A stretch of DNA of 5,549 bases from a bacterium. GTDB taxonomy: Bacteria > Krumholzibacteriota > Krumholzibacteria > LZORAL124-64-63. Position numbers and translations under genes: made by a program. The notes under the pieces are model-generated. The model worked only from the letters and a program-made list of their open reading frames with translations. It searched no databases and had not been told where the DNA came from. Positions 1 through 5,410 of this stretch are shown here, one piece after another. The DNA lies in the NCBI GenBank assembly GCA_021767885.1, contig JAASSM010000158.1:1-5549 (forward strand), given 5' to 3'. The first letter of the stretch is position 1. Every line of letters begins with the position of its first letter.

Positions 1-681
1 GAAGCCCAGCAGCGCGTCGGGCCGGGCGCCCATGCGCTCGAGCTCGGTGAGGATGCGGGCGGTGTCGTCGCCGCTGCGGCCCAGCAGATCCCAGCCCAGC
101 AGGCGGATCTGGGACGCCTCCAGCCACGGCAGCGACCGCAGCTTGGCGGGCAGGATCAGGACCAGGTCGTCGGCCTGCCGCCGCAGCCGGCCCAGGAGGT
201 CGGCCACCTCGTCGGGGGTGACGCCGGTGGGGGCGAACGACCCCACGCCGAGCACCGACCCGCGCCGCCCGCCGGACGGCAGCGGCACGCTCGCACCGTG
301 CAGCGAGGCGCCGAAGCGGACCATGTCGATCCAGCCCTCCTGCTCGCTGCGGCCGAGCCAGCGGCTGATCCGCGGCTCCTGCTCGTCGGCATCCACGAGC
401 ACCACGGCCTGGCCACGGTCCGCCAGCACCGCGGCGATGCCCACCCCCGCGGCCGCCGCGGCGGGGCCGGCGCCGGGCGACTCCATCACCGCCCAGACGC
501 GGGGCGCCGCGCGGCCGCCCATGGCGTGATCGACCACCGCCTCGAGGCGCGACTCGCGGCAGAAGCGGCGGACCTCCTCCCAGAACCCCTCGCCGCCGTG
601 CAGGTCGAGCTCGGCCAGGTTCAGCCCCGTGTCCAGGACGTCCAGTCCGTGCAACCGGTGCTCCCGCATGCCGTCGTTCAT
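1..681 (-). CDS. Degenerate CpsD/ParA-like P-loop protein (partial, runs off left edge)
   Basis: The first 227 residues are visible; the frame stays open to the window edge, so the C-terminus is missing. The start ATG (679-681) overlaps the selA stop as ATGA, preceded by an AGAGAGGAT Shine-Dalgarno-like stretch. Residues 1-60 form a leader region I do not recognise. Residues 62-180 follow the order of CpsD/BY-kinase and MinD/ParA ATPases: a strand, a P-loop-like SPGAGPAAAAAG at 68-79, the Walker A'-like VVLVDADEQEP at 93-103, and a later strand DDLVLILPAK at 171-180. Aligned with the family pattern SPGxGEGKST, the P-loop lysine and the hydroxyl residues after it are alanines. The switch II aspartate of the family pattern IIDTPP is leucine here. 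I infer a pseudo-ATPase or scaffold that probably does not hydrolyse ATP. Overlap with selA implies coupled translation. No signal peptide or membrane segment is seen. The function is unknown; coding status is well supported by codon bias. Confidence 0.8.
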   Translation of the reverse strand, partial: MNDGMREHRLHGLDVLDTGLNLAELDLHGGEGFWEEVRRFCRESRLEAVVDHAMGGRAAPRVWAVMESPGAGPAAAAAGVGIAAVLADRGQAVVLVDADEQEPRISRWLGRSEQEGWIDMVRFGASLHGASVPLPSGGRRGSVLGVGSFAPTGVTPDEVADLLGRLRRQADDLVLILPAKLRSLPWLEASQIRLLGWDLLGRSGDDTARILTELERMGARPDALLGF

Positions 682-2108
682 GGGCGATCCTCTCTCTGGC
701 TGAGGGTCATGCGCTGCCAGGCGTCGCGGAGGGCCGCGGCCGCCAGGGGCAGCTCCTCGGGATCGAGGGTGCGCAGATCCAGCCCCAGGCCCTCCTGGGA
801 GATGCGCGCCACCATGGCCGGCCGGCCGGTGCGCAGGAGCTGATGGACGCGCTCCAGCTGCTCCGGCGGCCCCTCGCAGAGGAGCAGCCGCGTGGGCACC
901 TCGGCGTCGGAAAAGCTGCCGCCACCCACGCTGGCAGTGGCCTCGGCGGTCCGCAGCCGCCAGCCCGCGGGCAGGTCGGGCTGGAGCGCTCGCGCCAGGT
1001 CCGCGGCTGCCGCCTCGAGATCCGCCACCGACCGGGCGAGGCTGGCCAGCGTGGGCAGCGCCGGCAGATCCTCCGCCTCGAGGTAGGCCGTCAGCACCGC
1101 GTCCAGGGCTGCCAGGGTGGTCTTGTCCACCCGGAAGGCCCGCCGCATGGGGTGCTGGCGCAGCGCCGCGATCCGCTCCCGTGCTCCCAGGATCAGTCCG
1201 GCCTGGCACCCGCCCAGCAGCTTGTCGCCGCTGCAGGTGATCAGGTCCGCCCCGGTGGCCACGTCCTCGGTCAGGGTGGGCTCCGGCGGCAGGCCGAGGG
1301 TGGCGAAGTCGAAGAGCGCCCCGCTGCCCGCATCGTAGATGAGCGGATGGCCGTGACGCCGGCAGAGGGCGGCCAGCTCGGCCACCGGCACCTCCTCGGT
1401 GAAGCCGGTGACCGCGAAGTTGCTGCGGTGCACCTTCATCACCGCGGCTCCGGGCACGAGCGCGGCCTCGTAGTCGGCCAGGCTGGTGCGGTTGGTGGTG
1501 CCCACCTCCACCAGCTCGCAGTGGGTCTCGGCCAGGATCTCGTGCAGCCGGAAGCTGCCGCCGATGGCCACCACCTCGCCGCGCGAGAGCACCAGCCGCC
1601 CGCCCCGCGTGGCCTGCCGCGTGGTCAGCCAGACCGCCGCGGCGTTGTTGTTCACCACCAGGGCGTCCTCCGCGCCCGCCAGCAGCGCCAGCTTCTCCTC
1701 CACGCCACGGCCACGGTGCCCACGCCGGTTGGTCTGCAGGACGAACTCGAGGTCGCTGTTGTGCGCCGCCACCTCGCTGGCCCAGGCCACCGCCCGCTGC
1801 GGCCAGCTGGACCGTCCGAGGTTGGTGTGCACCACCACGCCCGTGGCATTGAGCACCCGCTGGCTGGTGGGCGCGAGGAGCCGGGCCATCTCCGCCAGCA
1901 CCCGTTCGCGGGCGACCCGTTCGAGGTCCTGCCGCGTCTGCGGCGACCCCGCCGACCCGGCGGCCAGGTCGCGGCGGAGGGCCGCGACCACGGCCTGGAC
2001 CACCCGCGTGACCCAGATCCGCCGGTGGCCGCGCGCCCGCGCGGCGATGTCCGGATGGTCGAGCAGCGCGCCCACCGATGGCAGCTCGCGCAGCAGGGGA
2101 TGCGGCAT
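678..2108 (-). CDS. selA: L-seryl-tRNA(Sec) selenium transferase (selenocysteine synthase, SelA)
   Basis: SelA is a cytoplasmic PLP enzyme that uses selenophosphate to turn seryl-tRNA(Sec) into selenocysteinyl-tRNA(Sec), supplying the UGA-decoding system. The protein is 476 residues, close to the 463 of the E. coli enzyme. Residues 2-40 (HPLLRELPSVGALLDHPD) match the SelA N-terminal domain. The PLP-transferase core follows with VLNATGVVVHTNLGRS (85-100), EVGTTNRT (201-208), YDAGSG (258-263), the PLP-lysine motif SGDKLLGG with Lys296, HPMRRAFRVDK (319-329) and VGGGSF (394-399). I chose the ATG at 2106-2108 because it begins where family homology begins and has GAGGA 8 nt upstream; the frame stays open upstream to an ATG at 2225. 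All catalytic landmarks look intact. The stop overlaps the next gene as ATGA. selB, selC and selD are not in the window, so a complete Sec pathway cannot be confirmed from here. Confidence 0.96.
   Translation of the reverse strand: MPHPLLRELPSVGALLDHPDIAARARGHRRIWVTRVVQAVVAALRRDLAAGSAGSPQTRQDLERVARERVLAEMARLLAPTSQRVLNATGVVVHTNLGRSSWPQRAVAWASEVAAHNSDLEFVLQTNRRGHRGRGVEEKLALLAGAEDALVVNNNAAAVWLTTRQATRGGRLVLSRGEVVAIGGSFRLHEILAETHCELVEVGTTNRTSLADYEAALVPGAAVMKVHRSNFAVTGFTEEVPVAELAALCRRHGHPLIYDAGSGALFDFATLGLPPEPTLTEDVATGADLITCSGDKLLGGCQAGLILGARERIAALRQHPMRRAFRVDKTTLAALDAVLTAYLEAEDLPALPTLASLARSVADLEAAAADLARALQPDLPAGWRLRTAEATASVGGGSFSDAEVPTRLLLCEGPPEQLERVHQLLRTGRPAMVARISQEGLGLDLRTLDPEELPLAAAALRDAWQRMTLSQREDRP
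687..695 (-). promoter_or_regulatory. Ribosome binding site of the P-loop-like gene, inside the selA 3' end
   Basis: AGAGAGGAT on the minus strand ends 5 nt before the ATG at 681 and lies within the last selA codons. With the ATGA overlap it fits translational coupling with reinitiation. Confidence 0.6.
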
Positions 2109-2116
2109 GTCGGACG

Positions 2117-2121
2117 TCCTC
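2117..2121 (-). promoter_or_regulatory. Ribosome binding site of selA
   Basis: GAGGA on the minus strand lies 8 nt before the ATG at 2108. It supports this internal start over the upstream in-frame ATG at 2225, which would add 39 Arg/Pro-rich residues not found in SelA proteins. Confidence 0.65.
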
Positions 2122-2127
2122 GCGGGG

Positions 2128-2223
2128 CCGCGTGCCGGCCACGGCACGTGGAAAACGGGCCGCAAGCGCACGGCCCGGTGGTTCTCGCGGAAGCGCGCCG
2201 GTGGGCGGGCCGACCGGCTCGGC
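2128..2223 (-). promoter_or_regulatory. Structured 5' leader of selA (inverted repeats)
   Basis: The predicted leader, about 119 nt from the candidate promoter to the ATG, contains three inverted repeats. CGTGCC/GGCACG spans 2131-2148 and has two further outer pairs reaching 2128 and 2151. CGGGCCG/CGGCCCG spans 2156-2177 around an 8-nt loop. GCCGA/TCGGC spans 2209-2223. The first ends only about 7-10 nt from the Shine-Dalgarno site. In E. coli a SECIS-like element in the selAB leader is known to let SelB repress selA translation, so a regulatory leader is conceivable here. Short GC-rich stems are common by chance in DNA of this composition, so this is only a candidate. Confidence 0.3.
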
Positions 2224-2233
2224 ATGGCGCCAA

Positions 2234-2262
2234 AAGGTATCAGACCCCGACCGTGATGTAAA
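2234..2262 (-). promoter_or_regulatory. Candidate sigma-70-type promoter for selA
   Basis: On the minus strand TTTACA (2257-2262, five of six matches to TTGACA) is separated by exactly 17 bp from TACCTT (2234-2239). A TG one base upstream of the -10 gives an extended -10 pattern (TGnTAnnnT). This is one of the few less GC-rich stretches in the window. It predicts a transcript start near 2227. That is almost on top of an in-frame ATG at 2225, so a leaderless longer product is a formal alternative. Confidence 0.5.
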
Positions 2263-2281
2263 GACGCCCCACGCCCACCGC

Positions 2282-2310
2282 TGGACAGCCGGCTCCCGGT
2301 CTCCTAATCT
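2282..2310 (+). promoter_or_regulatory. Candidate promoter for the amidase-TonB unit
   Basis: TGGACA (2282-2287, five of six matches to the -35 consensus) lies 17 bp before TAATCT (2305-2310), which matches the first, second and last positions of the -10 consensus. The predicted transcript start near 2317 leaves a short leader just ahead of the AGGGAGG site. The -10 match is weak, so confidence is moderate. Confidence 0.42.
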
Positions 2311-2320
2311 GCCTGCAACC

Positions 2321-2327
2321 AGGGAGG
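2321..2327 (+). promoter_or_regulatory. Ribosome binding site that fixes the TTG start of the amidase
   Basis: AGGGAGG is a strong Shine-Dalgarno match 8 nt before TTG at 2336. No ATG or GTG lies at a suitable distance. Starting here puts a complete lipoprotein signal peptide exactly at the N-terminus. Confidence 0.75.
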
Positions 2328-2335
2328 CCCAAGCC

Positions 2336-4606
2336 TTGCCAAGACGACAGTTACGCATCCTGTCGGCGGCGCTGGCCGCCGCCCTCTCCGCCCTCGTCAT
2401 CCTCACCGCATGCGGGCCGGCGCCCGTGGTGCCCCGCCGACCGGCCGACGTGCCGGGCTACCACCGGCCCCCGCCGGACCTGGCCGGGATCGACCCCGCT
2501 CCCCTGCAGGGGCGGCGGATCCTCCTGGATCCGGGCCACGGCGGCGCCTTCCGCGGTGCCGTGGGCGACGGCGGCCTCACCGAGGCCGAGGTGAACCTGG
2601 GCGTGGCCCTCTACCTGCAGGGCCTGCTGCAGTGGGCCGGCGCCGAGGTCCACCTCACCCGCACCGCGGACGTGGACCTGCTCACGCCGGCGGACAGCTC
2701 GCTGTCCGCCGACCTCGCCGCCCGCGTGGCCCTGGCCGACAGCCTGCAGCCGGACGTGTTCGTCTCCATCCACCACAACAGCACGGCCAGCCGCGACCCC
2801 CACGTCAACGAGACCCAGACCTACTACCCCCTCGGCCGCGAGGGGGCCGACCTCGACCTCGCCCGCGCCATCCACCGCCAGCTGGTCCGCGCCCTGGAGA
2901 TCGAGCCGGCGCGGATCCTGCCAGGCGGCTTCCACGTCCTGCGCCATGCCCCGGTCCCGGCCGTGCTGGGCGAGCCGGCCATGATCAGCAACCCGGTGAT
3001 GGAGGGCCGCCTGACCCTGGCTCGCAGCCTGGAGCTGGAGGCCACCGCCTACTTCCTGGGCCTGCGCGACTACTTCGCCGCCGGCACGCCCACCTGGCGG
3101 ACCGACCTGCCCGACACCGTCACGGTGGCGGCCGACGGCGAGCCGCTGGTCTGGGCGTTCGATGCCGGCCACCCGTCGGCGCCCGGTCTGGATCCCGCCA
3201 CCGTGGACCTCCTGGTGGACGGCCGCCGCGTGTCCGGCCACGTGGATGCCACCGGCCAGCGCCTGATGGTCCTGCCGGCCGACCTCGCCGACGCCCATCG
3301 CCTGATCCTCACCGCGCGCAACCTGCACGGCCGCGCCACGCCGGTGCAGGACCACGTGCTGCGCGCCGCGGCGGCGGCACCGCGCTGGCACTGGATCGCC
3401 GACGGCGAAGGGACCGGCGGGCGCGGCCTGGCCGTCCCCCTGGGCGCCACCGATGCCAGCGCCAGGCCCCGCCTGTTGCCCGCGCCGCCACCGGACGTTC
3501 GGATCGCCCGCCGCGACGCCCTGCCGGACCGGACCCGCTGGCTGGGGCTTCAGGCCACCGGGCCCTGGTCGGAAGGGGCCGTCCCCGGCGGCCGCTGGCA
3601 GTCGCGCCTGATGCCACCGGCCGGCTCGCTCCCCTACTGGCGAGCCACCTGGCCCGCCATCCCCGTCCAGCCTGGCCAGCCCCTCTGGCTGCAGGCTCCG
3701 GGCGCTCGCCCCCTGTGGCGCGATGCCTCCGGTCGGGACCCCTGGGACCAGCTCGCCTCCGGCGCGGACACGCTGGCCTGGCAGCCCATCGTGGCCGAGC
3801 TGGTGGGCGTGCGCGTGGCCATCGATCCGCGGGGCGGCGGCAGCGACGACCAGGGCCGCGGCCCCTACGGCACGCGGGGGGCCGAGCTCAACCTGCAGCT
3901 GGCCGGCCGGCTGGCCGCCATGCTGCGTGGTCTGGGCTGCGAGGTGCTCCTGGTGCGATCCGGCGAGCTCTGGGTCCCCGACAGCGAGAAGGTGCGCCTC
4001 GCCGACGCCCTAGGAGCCGACCTCTACCTCGCCCTGGGCCGCGGCTCGCGGCCCGGGGTCCGGCACCATCCGGGCAGCACCCTGGGCACGCCCTGGGCCG
4101 CGGCCCTGGCCCGCAACCTGACCCCGCTGCTGCCCGACACGGTGGCCGCCGGGCCCGCCTGGGACTACGTGCTGCGCCACACGGCCTGCCCGGCGGTGGT
4201 GGTCACGCTGGAGTCGCCCGCCACGGTGAGCATCGAGGATCGTGTCCTCGCGCCGGGCTGGCAGAACGCCGTGGCCCGGGCCCTGCTGCGGGGCACGGTG
4301 GACGTGCTGGCGCCGGGAACCGCCTGGGCGTCCATGGACACGCTGCTCGCCTCGCTCGGTGCCGACGCGCTGCCGGCCGCCACGCTGGAGGTGGCGCTGC
4401 TGGATGGGCAGCTCACCTGGCTGCCGCCCCCTGGACGCGCGGCCGCGGCCGCCGTAGCGTCAGGATGGGACGGCGACCCCGGGCTCCCCACCGGTCCGGG
4501 CCGGCACCTGCTCGAGCTGCGCGGCGGACCGCTCTGGCAGCTCTGGGCCCTCAGCCGTCCCGACCAGGGCGCCTGGCAGGCGCGCCTGCTGCAGGAACGC
4601 CGCTGA
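2336..4606 (+). CDS. Lipoprotein N-acetylmuramoyl-L-alanine amidase with a second, degenerate amidase domain
   Basis: This zinc hydrolase is predicted to cleave the MurNAc-L-Ala bond of peptidoglycan in the periplasm. From the TTG start it has 756 residues: a basic n-region (PRRQLR), a hydrophobic stretch to residue 25, and lipobox LTAC with Cys26, implying lipidation. Amidase_3 domain 1 (about 60-250) is complete: LDPGHGG (zinc His68), TEAEVNL (zinc Glu83), SIHHNS (zinc His146) and PAVLGEPAMISNP (catalytic Glu213). Residues about 260-345 look like a beta-rich Ig-type module, and 350-485 are Trp- and Pro-rich without a recognised fold. Residues about 489-655 repeat the amidase pattern (VAIDPRGGG, AELNL, ADLYLALGRGS, CPAVVVT), but the aligned zinc and catalytic positions are Gly500, Gly515, Gly568 and Thr624. 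A tail of about 100 residues follows. Most Amidase_3 enzymes are much shorter. It heads a likely operon with the TonB-like gene 15 bp downstream. The start and domain 1 are secure; the role of the second domain is inference. Confidence 0.93.
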   Translation: MPRRQLRILSAALAAALSALVILTACGPAPVVPRRPADVPGYHRPPPDLAGIDPAPLQGRRILLDPGHGGAFRGAVGDGGLTEAEVNLGVALYLQGLLQWAGAEVHLTRTADVDLLTPADSSLSADLAARVALADSLQPDVFVSIHHNSTASRDPHVNETQTYYPLGREGADLDLARAIHRQLVRALEIEPARILPGGFHVLRHAPVPAVLGEPAMISNPVMEGRLTLARSLELEATAYFLGLRDYFAAGTPTWRTDLPDTVTVAADGEPLVWAFDAGHPSAPGLDPATVDLLVDGRRVSGHVDATGQRLMVLPADLADAHRLILTARNLHGRATPVQDHVLRAAAAAPRWHWIADGEGTGGRGLAVPLGATDASARPRLLPAPPPDVRIARRDALPDRTRWLGLQATGPWSEGAVPGGRWQSRLMPPAGSLPYWRATWPAIPVQPGQPLWLQAPGARPLWRDASGRDPWDQLASGADTLAWQPIVAELVGVRVAIDPRGGGSDDQGRGPYGTRGAELNLQLAGRLAAMLRGLGCEVLLVRSGELWVPDSEKVRLADALGADLYLALGRGSRPGVRHHPGSTLGTPWAAALARNLTPLLPDTVAAGPAWDYVLRHTACPAVVVTLESPATVSIEDRVLAPGWQNAVARALLRGTVDVLAPGTAWASMDTLLASLGADALPAATLEVALLDGQLTWLPPPGRAAAAAVASGWDGDPGLPTGPGRHLLELRGGPLWQLWALSRPDQGAWQARLLQERR

Positions 4607-4608
4607 TC

Positions 4609-4633
4609 GCGAGGCCTCGCCGTGATGCATCAC
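4609..4633. repeat. Two adjacent perfect 12-bp palindromes at the amidase/TonB junction
   Basis: GCGAGGCCTCGC (4609-4620) and GTGATGCATCAC (4622-4633) are each identical to their own reverse complement and are separated by one base. The first contains the GAGG that serves as Shine-Dalgarno site for the downstream gene, and the second covers its GTG/ATG start. They could be dimeric operator sites or short hairpins masking translation start. The second is not a simple product of GC bias. No matching protein is known to me. Confidence 0.5.
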
Positions 4634-5410
4634 CGTCACCCGCCGGATCGGTCCCCTCGCCACGACCGGTTCGTCTCGCCGGCCAGTGCCCGCGAGCATG
4701 CCCGGGTGGGCAAGCGGCTGCTGCTGGCGCTCCCGGCCGCGCTGGCACTTCTCGGCCTGCTGATCCTCCTGGGTCCGAGCGCCGAGGAGGTGGAGCGCAA
4801 GTTCACCCCCTACGGCGCCCAGGGCCCCCTGCGGATCATGCCGGAGATCGCCATCGAGGACGGAGCCGACCCGGTGGCACGGCAGGCGGCGCGCGAGGCC
4901 ACGCCCCCGCCCGCGGCGCCCGAATACCAGGTGGAGCCGGACGACCCCTCTCCCGACGCGCAGGAGGTGATGCCCGAGCCCAGCGAGGAGGCCGCCGAGG
5001 TCACCGACGTGGGCGTCAGCGAGGAGGCGCCGCAGGAGGTGGTGCAGACCACCGAGAGCGAGGGCGACGCCAGCGTGGACATGGTCATGCCACAGCAGAC
5101 CGCCGACAGCGACTTCATCATCCGCAAGCTGGTCCGGCCACTCTATCCCGCAGGCCTCAGCCTCCAGCAGCAGCGCCAGCCCGTGGTCACGGTGGCCGTG
5201 GGACTGTACCTGACGTCCGACGGCGAGGTCACGGCCATGATGATCCAGGGCAACGACGGGCCGCCGCCGTTCGAGGAGGCCGTCCTGACGGCCATGGAGC
5301 AGTGGGAATTCGCGCCAAGGCTGCGTGACGGCGTCCCGCCGGCACCACGCTGGCTACTGATCACCTGGCGATTCCGCAGCCCGCTGGTCGGCGGCGACGC
5401 CGGATCCTGA
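4622..5410 (+). CDS. TonB-family protein (energy-transducer-like, C-terminal TonB domain)
   Basis: TonB proteins sit in the inner membrane and span the periplasm, carrying energy from ExbB/ExbD to outer-membrane receptors; some TonB-domain proteins serve other envelope roles. This 262-residue protein has a basic, His/Arg-rich cytoplasmic segment (1-32), one membrane helix (about 33-51, RLLLALPAALALLGLLILL), a periplasmic linker (52-165) and a TonB C-terminal domain (about 168-251) with VRPLYPAGL, VVTVAVGLYLTSDGEV, FEEAVLTAMEQWEFAP and a final ITWRF strand. The linker is rich in Glu and Asp with some Pro, not the usual Pro/Lys repeats. The start may be GTG 4622 or ATG 4625; both sit at acceptable distance from GAGG (4611-4614). 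The gene follows the amidase by 15 bp and is probably cotranscribed with it. ExbB and ExbD are not in the window, so a function other than receptor energising is possible. Confidence 0.88.
   Translation: MMHHRHPPDRSPRHDRFVSPASAREHARVGKRLLLALPAALALLGLLILLGPSAEEVERKFTPYGAQGPLRIMPEIAIEDGADPVARQAAREATPPPAAPEYQVEPDDPSPDAQEVMPEPSEEAAEVTDVGVSEEAPQEVVQTTESEGDASVDMVMPQQTADSDFIIRKLVRPLYPAGLSLQQQRQPVVTVAVGLYLTSDGEVTAMMIQGNDGPPPFEEAVLTAMEQWEFAPRLRDGVPPAPRWLLITWRFRSPLVGGDAGS

Noticed and set aside
843..2261. Long open plus-strand frames opposite selA (for example 472 codons)
   Set aside because: Antisense shadow of selA with no domain, no ribosome binding site of note and His/Gln/Arg-rich composition.
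2078..2335. N-terminal extension of the amidase to an ATG at 2078
   Set aside because: The extra 86 residues would overlap the selA start and promoter region, look like random Arg/Ala/Gly-rich translation, and would bury the lipoprotein signal peptide. The TTG at 2336 has a strong ribosome binding site and gives a clean signal peptide.
2351..3391. Minus-strand open frame opposite the amidase N-terminal half (346 codons)
   Set aside because: Low-complexity Gly/Val/Gln/Arg-rich translation opposite a strongly supported catalytic domain; treated as a GC-driven shadow.
4604..4633. Amidase TGA stop as a selenocysteine codon: the TonB-like gene is in the same reading frame, so readthrough would fuse the two
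   Set aside because: Although selA is nearby, there is no SECIS-like stem with a suitable apical loop (only short palindromes), and no redox or catalytic context at the TGA. A fused protein would have reversed topology: the periplasmic amidase would be followed by a membrane helix that puts the TonB domain in the cytoplasm.
2410..5328. Very long open plus-strand frame (972 codons) across the amidase and TonB-like genes
   Set aside because: It is dominated by Arg, Pro, Gly and Ala without domains, as expected for an off-frame reading of GC-rich coding DNA; the amidase frame contains all recognised motifs.
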